A DNA stretch of 5,603 nt, taken from assembly GCA_050049805.1 (NCBI GenBank), contig JASFVN010000297.1:1-5603 (forward strand). The letters are read 5' to 3'. The stretch is from JABDNZ01 sp050049805. GTDB taxonomy: Bacteria; Gemmatimonadota; Gemmatimonadetes; Longimicrobiales; Gaopeijiaceae. The notes under the pieces are model-generated. The model did not search any database. It was not told the DNA's origin and was given only the letters and a program-made list of their open reading frames with translations. Shown here piece by piece: positions 1-4,647 of the stretch. The translations under genes and the position numbers were made by a program. The first letter of the stretch is position 1; every line of letters starts with the position of its first letter.

Positions 1-315
1 TTAAGAGAGAATCCAAGAAGTATAGCGTGGCTAGGTGAAGTAGGGACGGTAGCCGCCCGAATGGGGAACGGGGAAGAAGCACATCGAATCGCCGCTGAGC
101 TCGCTGAGTTGGACCTCCCCTACACCAGAGCGTCTCGCACAATCCAGAGGGCGCGTATCGCTGCAATTCTCGGGCAGAGGGACCGGGCTGTGTCCTTACT
201 CAGAGAGGCGCATGCTCAGGGAGCATCCTACGGACTCTGGTTGCACACAAACATCGACCTCGAACCACTTAGGGAATACCCAGCCTTTGAGGATTTCCTT
301 CGCCCCAAAGGCTAA
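1..315 (+). CDS. C-terminal end of a TPR-repeat protein (5' truncated by the window edge)
   Basis: Reading frame 1 is open from the first base to the TAA at 313-315, giving 104 visible residues. The Met at base 61 lies inside the frame and is probably not the real start. Two helical-hairpin units resembling tetratricopeptide repeats are visible: about residues 9-37 (AWLGEVGTVAARMGNGEEA...) and 43-74 (RARIAAILGQRDRAVSLLREA). A short tail follows, LEPLREYPAFEDFLRPKG. A tail of the type 'LxPLRxYPxFxxFLRPKG' after TPRs is, from memory, usual at the C-terminus of long TPR-containing Ser/Thr kinases, adenylate cyclases or winged-helix regulators of Gemmatimonadota/Acidobacteriota. The N-terminal effector domain lies outside the window, so its function cannot be assigned. 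Repeat A begins 78 bp after the stop. The TPR call is fairly sure; the parent protein class is a guess. Confidence 0.75.
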   Translation, partial: LRENPRSIAWLGEVGTVAARMGNGEEAHRIAAELAELDLPYTRASRTIQRARIAAILGQRDRAVSLLREAHAQGASYGLWLHTNIDLEPLREYPAFEDFLRPKG

Positions 316-393
316 CCCGCGCCCTCTCTCCTTCGACGCCTAAGAAAAACGGAACGTTTCGACTGGGCGGCTCGGACGTGAAGGCATGAGAGG

Positions 394-553
394 GTAACGC
401 CCGGTTCAAGCTCGCGCCCCAGATAGCGGCGGACCCGGGTGGCCTGTCGGAGATCCACGGCGCGGCCCTCCGGGATCTCGCCGGAGAGAAGCAGGTGGAA
501 AATCCTGGTCCCCCGGATGCCCGGCTCCGATCTTGAACCGAAGGGTTCGTTAC
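394..553. repeat. Repeat A: attC-like imperfect palindrome (160 bp)
   Basis: The repeat starts GTAACGCCC (394-402) and ends TTCGTTAC (546-553), so the ends GTAACG/CGTTAC are inverted. Inside them lies a perfect 8-bp inner arm, GGTTCAAG (403-410) with CTTGAACC (532-539), extended by TCG/CGA after one mismatch. A central block at 462-483 (CGGC...GCCG) can form an apical hairpin and differs from repeat C at only 2 of 22 positions. The order outer box, short spacer, inner box, variable apex is that of integron attC sites, and TAAC-5 nt-GTTCAAG looks like a typical attC 5' half. The outer boxes do not fit the full attC consensus (RYYYAAC/GTTRRRY), the spacers are unequal (3 and 8 nt), and the element is longer than most attC sites. 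A non-integron palindromic repeat family is the alternative. No gene is supported across 316-604. Confidence 0.7.
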
Positions 554-604
554 GAGTCGAATGGGGGAGCTGGAGTCATTCAGCAGGCAGGGACCGCGTA
601 GAAG

Positions 605-901
605 CTACGAGACTTTCCTCACGACATCGAGAACAGCCTTCGGGTGCTTGGAGGCCACGCGGAGAAGCACCTTCGCCGGGCCCTGGGGTTTCCTCCGCCC
701 CTGTTCCCAATTCTGCAGGGTCCGCACGCTGATCCCGAGGAGTGCTGCAAACTTTGCTTGAGAGAGGCCATACTCTTCGCGGATGGCCGCAACGTCCGGC
801 TCCTCTACGACGAACGTGCGAGCTGCTTCCTCCTCCTCACGGAGAATCGCCCCCCCTTCGCGCACGCTGGCTTCAAGTTCGTTAAAGAGTTCGTCGTTCA
901 T
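605..901 (-). CDS. higA: HigA-type antitoxin, XRE-family HTH protein (98 aa)
   Basis: This is the second gene of a toxin-first operon. Its ATG overlaps the toxin stop codon by 4 nt (ATGA at 898-901), and it has a strong Shine-Dalgarno, AGGAGG at 909-914, 7 nt upstream. A longer in-frame start at 1069 would run through the toxin gene and was rejected. The acidic N-terminal part (about residues 1-38, with a REEEEAA stretch) is probably the toxin-binding arm. Residues about 38-72 form a helix-turn-helix: IREEYGLSQAKFAALLGIS, then the recognition segment VRTLQNWEQGRRKP. The pattern 'LSQxxFAxLLGISxRTLQNWEQGRRxP' is characteristic of HigA/XRE antitoxins. By family knowledge it binds and neutralises the HigB RNase and represses its own promoter. 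The paired near-identical sites at 1224-1254 are the likely operator. Identity as an antitoxin is well supported by sequence and context. Confidence 0.9.
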   Translation of the reverse strand: MNDELFNELEASVREGGAILREEEEAARTFVVEEPDVAAIREEYGLSQAKFAALLGISVRTLQNWEQGRRKPQGPAKVLLRVASKHPKAVLDVVRKVS

Positions 902-1215
902 GGGTACTCCTCCTGAATCAGCTTCTTCAATACAGCTTTCTGCTTCGGGGTCAGGTCGTCCTGTTGGGCCTTGCCGGATATGAGAAGCAACAACATCACG
1001 TCCTGCTTTTGAGCCCAGTAGTAGATCACCCGGACGCCGCCGCGCTTTCCACGGCCGCTGCCCTCCCACCGGATCTTCCTCAAGCCACCAGTTCCTCGAA
1101 TCAGGTCTCCGGCGTCGGGCTCGGCAACAAGCCGGAGTTGCAGAAGTCGGTAGGACTCCTTGTCCAGGAGCTTCTGGACCTGTTTGGTGAATACCGAGGT
1201 TTCCTTGATGACCAT
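898..1215 (-). CDS. higB: HigB2-like RelE/ParE-superfamily toxin, predicted ribosome-dependent mRNA interferase (105 aa)
   Basis: The protein carries the hallmark segment of the HigB2 branch of RelE toxins: residues 33-50 PDAGDLIRGTGGLRKIRW, then GRGKRGGVRVIYYW (54-67), and a C-terminal ISGKAQQDDLTPKQ (79-92). It closely resembles Vibrio cholerae HigB2 (GTGGLRKIR...GKGKRGGSRIIYY), which is encoded in that species' superintegron. By family knowledge it cleaves mRNA on the ribosome, with Arg/Lys residues of the LRKIR and KRGGxR segments near the active site. The start at 1215 was chosen over the in-frame ATG at 1242. A TTGACG/TATCCT promoter places transcription initiation at about 1214-1215, and 1242 lies inside that promoter. 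No Shine-Dalgarno precedes 1215, which fits a leaderless message. It overlaps higA by 4 nt. The reading frame is intact and all recognisable motifs are present. Confidence 0.9.
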   Translation of the reverse strand: MVIKETSVFTKQVQKLLDKESYRLLQLRLVAEPDAGDLIRGTGGLRKIRWEGSGRGKRGGVRVIYYWAQKQDVMLLLLISGKAQQDDLTPKQKAVLKKLIQEEYP

Positions 1216-1220
1216 GTCAA

Positions 1221-1249
1221 AGGATACGCCAATGGCGCCCATACGTCAA
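1221..1249 (-). promoter_or_regulatory. Sigma-70-type promoter of higBA
   Basis: On the minus strand, the -35 hexamer TTGACG (1244-1249) and the -10 hexamer TATCCT (1221-1226) are separated by exactly 17 bp. The -10 box ends 5 nt before the ATG at 1213-1215, so transcription should begin at or within a base of the start codon, giving a leaderless mRNA. Confidence 0.6.
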
Positions 1250-1254
1250 TGGCG
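1224..1254. promoter_or_regulatory. Two-copy operator overlapping the higBA promoter
   Basis: ATACGCCAATGGCG (1224-1237) and ATACGTCAATGGCG (1241-1254) are direct copies differing at one base, 17 bp apart. Each is built on the odd palindrome CGCCA-a-TGGCG, perfect in the first copy. They cover the -35 box and the spacer, so a dimeric HTH antitoxin bound there would block RNA polymerase. The assignment to HigA is inferred from position. Confidence 0.55.
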
Positions 1255-1318
1255 TAGTCCTGGAGAGTTCTCGGAGCTTTGCCAAGGGGTACTATGCCCA
1301 CCGGGTTCATTCGACGTC

Positions 1319-1336
1319 GTAACGCCCGTTTCCCGC
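1319..1336. repeat. Repeat B, left fragment (5' 18 bp)
   Basis: GTAACGCCCGTTTCCCGC is identical over all 18 bases to the beginning of repeat C (5352-5369). After 1336 the similarity stops abruptly where the IS material begins. The missing remainder of the repeat lies about 3 kb away at 4366-4528. Confidence 0.75.
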
Positions 1337-1340
1337 TGAT

Positions 1341-1352
1341 ATGAAAGGGTGG
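1341..1352. repeat. IS1 subterminal inverted repeat, end nearest repeat B left fragment
   Basis: ATGAAAGGGTGG pairs with CCAGCCCTTTCAT at 2796-2808: 9 contiguous bases match, then TGG after a one-base gap. It sits 4 nt inside the inferred end. Confidence 0.6.
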
Positions 1353-1366
1353 TTGTCAATAAGCTG

Positions 1367-1551
1367 AGGGGACCCGAGGCGAGCTTCGACGATGATCCTA
1401 CTGATATTCGCCGGTTAAGCGGGATTGGCTCAGAGCGGCACAAAGAGAATTCGTCAGGAGCGTGCTCATTCTCGGATGGGTCGGGTTAGGCTACGGGGGC
1501 CGTACCGAATGCGGGAAGCGAGCGTTGCTCGGATCGTGCCTCGGGTCCCCT
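1367..1551 (-). ncRNA. Candidate bridge RNA (seekRNA) of IS1
   Basis: Immediately after the transposase stop (1559-1561), a 14-bp perfect inverted repeat, AGGGGACCCGAGGC (1367-1380) and GCCTCGGGTCCCCT (1538-1551), encloses 157 nt. This would give a closed RNA of about 185 nt, similar in size to the known IS621 bridge RNA. Inside are further small hairpins: CGAGC-GTT-GCTCG (1519-1531), TACGG-GGG-CCGTA (1494-1506) and a GAGAAT/ATTCTC stem (about 1444-1473). The minus-strand transcript reads CGCUUCCCGC at 1520-1511, matching the target flank CGTTTCCCGC (1327-1336) at 9 of 10 bases and ending exactly at the insertion point, as a target guide should. No equally good match to the other target half was found. 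The location downstream of the transposase is the IS1111 convention. The RNA is predicted, not shown. Confidence 0.5.
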
Positions 1552-1558
1552 AGACGCA

Positions 1559-2692
1559 TCAGGCGGCAGACCGAACTTGGGCTGCATCCTGGACCTCGAG
1601 ATCCTGCATGACGGCCCAGAGAAAGCCGACGAGCTCACGGGCAGTGGCGACGGCAGCGACCTGGGATGGCTTCTTGGCGTTGATGCGGTGGAAGAGGTTG
1701 AAGAGACGGTGTTGAGCCTTCCAGGCATGAGCGATGACGTGGGGCGGCTGGCCCATCTGGCGTTTCTTGAGTTGAGCCGAGACGGCAGGCCGGTATCGAT
1801 ATTTCCAGGCAGCCTGAACGAGGACGTGACGACAGCGACTGTTGCCGGCCTTGGTGATGGAGCCCTTGCGAGTGCGATCTGCTGAGGAGTCTTCGGAAGG
1901 GACGAGTCCGAGGAAAGCCATGAGCTGGGAGGGTCGCTCAAAACGTCGCCAGTCACCGATCTCGGTGACGAGGGTCATGGCGGCCAGGGTGCTGATGCCC
2001 CGAAAACAGGTGAGCCGCTGGATGAGAGGTTTATACGAGGAAGAGAAGGCGATGGTCTCGATCTGTTCGTCGAGGTCGTCGCGGCGGCTGGTCTTGTAGT
2101 CGAGGAGAGCGAGATACTCAGCAAAGACTGCGCGATCCTCTGGGGCGAGAGAGCCGGGCTTCAGAAGACGCTGCAGCCATTTTCGGTGAGCCTGACCCCA
2201 GTGACACGCATCGCGGAAGATGAAGTCGCGCCGGCGCAGGAACTTGAGGATGTAATGACGAGAGCGGAGGATTTCGCGCTGGAAACACTGGCGGCAACGC
2301 ACGAGATCACGGACCCGCTCTTCGGCAGGCGAGGGGATACGAATGGGGGTGAGCTCACCGGCTCGGTAGAGCCGACCCAGCTGGGTGGCATCGTAGCGGT
2401 CAAACTTGCGCCGTTGGCCGGGCCGGGTGGGAATGAGGGAGGGAGCGATAACGTCACAGTGGACTCCCCAGGCGGTGATCTCACGGTGAAGCACGTAGCC
2501 GGCACCACTGGCTTCGTAGCAGGCACGGACCTCTCCCCGGCGGGTCCATCGGCTGAAGAACCGGCGGAGCTTGGTGAGGTCATTGGGGAGTTGCTGGACG
2601 ATCTCCGGTTTGGGATCATTATCGACGAAGACGGCAACCATGATGGTGTCCTTGTGGACGTCCATTCCAATGTGAATGATGGAGCGAGACAT
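1559..2692 (-). CDS. IS110-family transposase of IS1 (bridge-RNA-guided DEDD recombinase, 377 aa)
   Basis: The N-terminal DEDD (RuvC-like) domain shows the four acidic residues: D11 in IGMDVHKDTI, E60 in RACYEASGAGYVLHREI, and D98/D101 in KFDRYDATQLGRL. A central helical linker follows, then a C-terminal Tnp_20 domain (about 225-300) with LTCFRGISTLAAMTLVTEIGD, FLGLVPSE and GSITKAGNSRCRHVLVQAAW. The probable catalytic serine is S270, or its neighbour S269, in EDSSAD. Family enzymes join IS ends to target DNA under guidance of an element-encoded RNA, through a circular intermediate. Start: ATG at 2690-2692 has AGGAGG (2702-2707) 9 nt upstream and puts D11 and E60 at the same positions as in IS621. 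An upstream in-frame ATG at 2782 adds 30 non-family residues and was rejected. No frameshift or internal stop; it appears functional. Confidence 0.93.
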   Translation of the reverse strand: MSRSIIHIGMDVHKDTIMVAVFVDNDPKPEIVQQLPNDLTKLRRFFSRWTRRGEVRACYEASGAGYVLHREITAWGVHCDVIAPSLIPTRPGQRRKFDRYDATQLGRLYRAGELTPIRIPSPAEERVRDLVRCRQCFQREILRSRHYILKFLRRRDFIFRDACHWGQAHRKWLQRLLKPGSLAPEDRAVFAEYLALLDYKTSRRDDLDEQIETIAFSSSYKPLIQRLTCFRGISTLAAMTLVTEIGDWRRFERPSQLMAFLGLVPSEDSSADRTRKGSITKAGNSRCRHVLVQAAWKYRYRPAVSAQLKKRQMGQPPHVIAHAWKAQHRLFNLFHRINAKKPSQVAAVATARELVGFLWAVMQDLEVQDAAQVRSAA

Positions 2693-2713
2693 GGGGCTGG
2701 TCCTCCTATTGGC

Positions 2714-2732
2714 TGCGACCTGGAGTGTCGCA
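2714..2732 (-). promoter_or_regulatory. Small hairpin upstream of the IS1 transposase ribosome-binding site
   Basis: TGCGAC (2714-2719) and GTCGCA (2727-2732) form a perfect 6-bp stem with a 7-nt loop in the 5' leader. The stem ends 6 nt before the AGGAGG Shine-Dalgarno at 2702-2707. It could influence translation or belong to the element's end structure. This is inference only. Confidence 0.35.
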
Positions 2733-2795
2733 TGTGGCACTGGCGCGAAACCGGATCGGGGCCGCGCTAACCCACGGTACACCGATCAGGTTGGG

Positions 2796-2808
2796 CCAGC
2801 CCTTTCAT
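2796..2808. repeat. IS1 subterminal inverted repeat, transposase-start end
   Basis: CCAGCCCTTTCAT is the inverse of ATGAAAGGGTGG at 1341-1352 with one inserted base. It marks the IS1 end next to IS2. Confidence 0.6.
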
Positions 2809-2830
2809 AACTTCTCGGGCCCTTCTATGT

Positions 2831-2851
2831 GGCCGCATCTGTCAAGGCTCC
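2831..2851. repeat. IS2 subterminal inverted repeat, inner end
   Basis: GGCCGCATCTGTCAAGGCTCC is the inverse of the sequence at 4327-4346. CGCA, CTGTCA and CTCC are conserved in both. Confidence 0.6.
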
Positions 2852-2869
2852 GGGGTTCATGCGCACGAC

Positions 2870-3120
2870 TCCAGGGTGGATGAGGCGGCTTCCGTCATCC
2901 ACCTGGTATCCAGATTGAGACCGGTGGCTCCTGTTGAGGCGTCGGGCTCCCAGCTGGAGCCTCGGACGACCTTCTATCCGTGCCGGTTTTGCGTCCTGCG
3001 CTTGGTCACCTGATGCTCTGTCCGCCGCGAGGGCGTTGGGTGAAGCCAGGAATAGGAAGCGGACCCCTTCTCAGAATCGAGCAACACCCACGGTGTGCCC
3101 CTAGCCCGTAAGTCGGGCCG
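2870..3120 (-). ncRNA. Structured non-coding region of IS2, candidate bridge RNA (seekRNA)
   Basis: About 300 nt between the transposase stop and the IS2 end hold five hairpins: 3104-3118 (GCCCG/CGGGC), 3084-3096 (ACACC/GGTGT), 3020-3025 with 3059-3064 (GTCCGC/GCGGAC), 2944-2960 (GGCTCC/GGAGCC) and 2875-2903, a 9-bp perfect stem GGTGGATGA/TCATCCACC with an 11-nt loop. No convincing coding sequence is present. The placement after an IS1111-type transposase makes a guide RNA likely. The limits given are only those of the hairpin cluster, and I found no target-matching guide segment here. Confidence 0.4.
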
Positions 3121-3149
3121 CCCCCCCGGTCCTTCTTGATCTTCCCGTG

Positions 3150-4292
3150 TTACGCCTTGAGTGTCGCACCTTCCGGGAGCGCACCTGTCTCGAGGTAGCG
3201 CCAGAGCTCGATGAGCAACCGGCGAGAAAGGGCGACGATCCCGATCTTCTTCACTCGACCGCTCCCAGACCCGAAGCGTTCGTCGTACCAACAACTCAAC
3301 TCGCTGTTGGGCTGGTGGCGCAGCCAGGCCCAGGCGATCTGGACGATGGTTCCACGCACGTGGGCATTGCCGGCCTTGCTGATGCCCTGATCCCGGTCCG
3401 TCGTTCCGCTCTGGTAGGCCGTGGGGGTCAGGCCGGCCAGGGCCCCGACCTCGCTACGATTGCGAAACTGCCTCCAACTGAAGAACTCCATGACGAAGAT
3501 CCAGGCGCTCCTGTGGCCGATGCCATTCAACAGCATCAGTTGTCGCACCTGCTCGTGGGGACGGGCGTCGGAGGTGCGGAGCAGGGTCCGCTGTTCAGCC
3601 TCCAAGATCCGAATCCGCTCCGTGAGCCAGAGCCGCTGCTCCCAAGCCCGCTCCAGCCGGGCATGGAGCCCTGGCGGAAGAGGTGAGCCATCCCACAACC
3701 GGATCAGGGGTACCTGCTCGGAGAAGTTCCTCAGGTTCTTCACCCGGATGCCCTGGGTGGCCAACAAGCCATGAAGTCGGTTGGTCACCCGCACCCGGTC
3801 ACGCTTCACCCTGTCCAGCTCCCGATGCAGATGGCGAGCATCCTCGGCCTCCACGGATGGAATCCGAACCACGCTCCACACGCCCCGTTCTCCGGACTCG
3901 TACCGGATCAGCATTCTGAGCAGTTTCTTCCCGTCCGGCCGATCGGCCTTCACCCGGCGCTTGCGCCGGTCCACTTCGATGCTTGCCGAATCCACGACGA
4001 GGTTCTCGATGCCCTCGGACTCCAGCCACCGATGGAGCCAGAATCCCTCCCGGCCCGCCTCGTAGCAGGTCACGATCCGCACCTCAGCCTCCAGCCCGAA
4101 CCGCCGCTTCGTGTCCTGGATCTCCCCGAGGATCGCGCTCCGGTCTCGAGGTCGTATCTGCCGCTGCCGAGGTTCCCGGCGCATCCCTGTTCCCATGGTG
4201 AGAGTCCAGTGGAAATCGTCCAGTTCGAAGGCCACGTGCAAGACCGTCTCGGCCCTCGTACCTTTCTCCCTGCGGGTCGTACCTGTCCTCAT
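3150..4292 (-). CDS. IS110-family transposase of IS2 (divergent subfamily, 380 aa)
   Basis: The N-terminal DEDD-type domain has E78 in VTCYEAGREGFWLHRWL and D117/D120 in RVKADRPDGKKLLRML. The first acidic position, normally Asp in 'IGxDVxK', is Glu here (E23 in VLHVAFELDDFHWTL), which I recall as usual for this 'LExSxxxWKLxF'-like subgroup. SIEVDRRKRRVKADR is also typical of the subgroup. The Tnp_20 domain spans about residues 250-325, with LLNGIGHRSAWIFVMEF, LAGLTPTAYQSG (probable nucleophile S295) and QGISKAGNAHVRGTIVQIAW. Start: ATG at 4290-4292 has AGGAGG (4299-4304) 6 nt upstream; an in-frame ATG at 4376 lies beyond the IS end, in repeat B, and was rejected. The frame is intact and the length normal for the family. 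It should act on its own ends with its own guide RNA. Confidence 0.93.
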   Translation of the reverse strand: MRTGTTRREKGTRAETVLHVAFELDDFHWTLTMGTGMRREPRQRQIRPRDRSAILGEIQDTKRRFGLEAEVRIVTCYEAGREGFWLHRWLESEGIENLVVDSASIEVDRRKRRVKADRPDGKKLLRMLIRYESGERGVWSVVRIPSVEAEDARHLHRELDRVKRDRVRVTNRLHGLLATQGIRVKNLRNFSEQVPLIRLWDGSPLPPGLHARLERAWEQRLWLTERIRILEAEQRTLLRTSDARPHEQVRQLMLLNGIGHRSAWIFVMEFFSWRQFRNRSEVGALAGLTPTAYQSGTTDRDQGISKAGNAHVRGTIVQIAWAWLRHQPNSELSCWYDERFGSGSGRVKKIGIVALSRRLLIELWRYLETGALPEGATLKA

Positions 4293-4326
4293 CGGACTCC
4301 TCCTCTTCTCATGGCGATGAGTCGTT

Positions 4327-4346
4327 GGAGTCTGACAGGTGCGACC
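4327..4346. repeat. IS2 subterminal inverted repeat, outer end
   Basis: The complement, GGTCGCACCTGTCAGACTCC, matches 2831-2851. It lies 19 nt inside the junction with repeat B at 4366. Confidence 0.6.
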
Positions 4347-4365
4347 CGCTGCAGTCTCACGGCAA

Positions 4366-4528
4366 GCGGCCCTCATAGCATCTTAGCCCTCGCTTTCGCT
4401 CTGAACTCGGGCGGCAGTATCCTGAAGACCACGGGCCCGGCCCTCCGGGGCCTCACCGGGCGAAAGCTGCAGGATAGAGGCGATCAGGTGGGCGCCCGGC
4501 TCCCTTCGGGAACCGAATGGGTCATTAC
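4366..4528. repeat. Repeat B, right fragment (163 bp)
   Basis: The fragment starts GCGGCCCTCA, continues (after 10 extra bases, TAGCATCTTA) with sequence about 90% identical to repeat C (4385-4515 against 5381-5510), and ends CATTAC at 4523-4528. Its inner box CGGGAACCG (4507-4515) pairs with CGTTTCCCG in the left fragment (1327-1335) with one mismatch, so the two pieces were one palindrome of about 180 bp. The central block CCCGG...CCGGG is conserved. The final box has one change from CGTTAC. Confidence 0.75.
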
Positions 4529-4612
4529 CACTGCAATCGGTGAACTCGCCTTCTATCCTCAGGCCGTATCGGCATTCCGATCACCGTTCCATCCAACCGT
4601 CCCAAGGAACCC

Positions 4613-4642
4613 TTGATCTGCCAACGTGGTATCATTTATGAT
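4613..4642 (+). promoter_or_regulatory. Sigma-70-type promoter of the PIN/RHH operon
   Basis: TTGATC (4613-4618) and TATGAT (4637-4642) are separated by 18 bp. The -10 box ends 5 nt before the ATG at 4648, so the message should start at or near the start codon (leaderless). No Shine-Dalgarno is visible before this gene. The segment between repeat B and this promoter (4529-4612) shows nothing recognisable. Confidence 0.55.
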
Positions 4643-4645
4643 ACC
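4628..4645. promoter_or_regulatory. 18-bp perfect palindromic operator of the PIN/RHH operon
   Basis: GGTATCAT-TT-ATGATACC is a perfect 8+2+8 inverted repeat covering the -10 box and ending 2 nt before the start codon. Position and symmetry suit autorepression by a dimeric ribbon-helix-helix antitoxin such as the one encoded at 5067-5330. Confidence 0.65.
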
Positions 4646-4647
4646 GC

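Larger units (their letters stand above)
1337..2812 (-). mobile_element. IS110-family (IS1111-like) insertion sequence 1, about 1.48 kb
   Basis: The left edge is set by the point where repeat B breaks off. The right edge is inferred from a subterminal inverted repeat: ATGAAAGGGTGG at 1341-1352 matches CCAGCCCTTTCAT at 2796-2808 as its inverse with one extra base, about 4 nt in from each end. The element encodes one transposase on the minus strand (1559-2692), with about 120 nt before it and 222 nt after it. Subterminal inverted repeats and a long region after the gene are the IS1111-subgroup arrangement. No long target duplication is seen, as expected for IS110 relatives; GC occurs on both outer sides of the IS pair (1335-1336, 4366-4367) and could be the duplicated core dinucleotide. 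Ends are accurate to a few bases at the 2812 side. Confidence 0.7.
2813..4365 (-). mobile_element. IS110-family (IS1111-like) insertion sequence 2, about 1.55 kb
   Basis: The outer edge is set by the resumption of repeat B at 4366. The inner edge is inferred from subterminal inverted repeats: 2831-2851 (GGCCGCATCTGTCAAGGCTCC) against the complement of 4327-4346 (GGTCGCACCTGTCAGACTCC). These match at 17 of 20 aligned positions by eye with one gap, and lie about 18-19 nt inside each end. One minus-strand transposase (3150-4292) has a short leader of about 73 nt and 337 nt of non-coding, hairpin-rich DNA after the gene, again the IS1111 arrangement. It is a different subfamily from IS1, so the pair is not a tandem duplication. 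The exact IS1/IS2 border is uncertain by a few bases. Confidence 0.7.

Noticed and set aside
347..359. AAACG-GAA-CGTTT hairpin after the TPR gene as a terminator
   Set aside because: It is only a 5-bp AT-containing stem without a T-run; it may be chance.
439..761. Forward frames of 97 and 66 aa over repeat A and the antitoxin 3' end
   Set aside because: They run through the palindromic repeat and antisense to higA, and have no recognisable domain or ribosome-binding site.
605..1069. Longer 154-aa version of the antitoxin starting at 1069
   Set aside because: It would overlap most of the toxin gene. The ATG at 901 has a strong Shine-Dalgarno and the classic ATGA overlap, and only the residues after it look like the family.
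2186..2770. 194-aa forward frame (and 281 aa at 3771-4616)
   Set aside because: Both are antisense shadows of clear IS110 transposases. They have low-complexity composition and no family features, and the second continues across the IS end into repeat B.
2723..3168. Shared 10-mer GAGTGTCGCA at 2723-2732 and 3159-3168
   Set aside because: One copy is in the IS1 leader and the other in IS2 coding sequence. It is a possible sign of common ancestry of IS ends but is too short to call a repeat.
3163..4345. Inverted repeat AGGTGCGAC (4337-4345) / GTCGCACCT (3163-3171) as the ends of IS2
   Set aside because: The inner copy lies in the transposase coding end. A longer and better inverted repeat at 2831-2851 lies equally far from a plausible IS end and leaves room for the guide RNA.
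4536..4586. CGGTGA/TCACCG inverted repeat between repeat B and the PIN operon
   Set aside because: Six bases separated by 37 nt in GC-rich DNA is not convincing.
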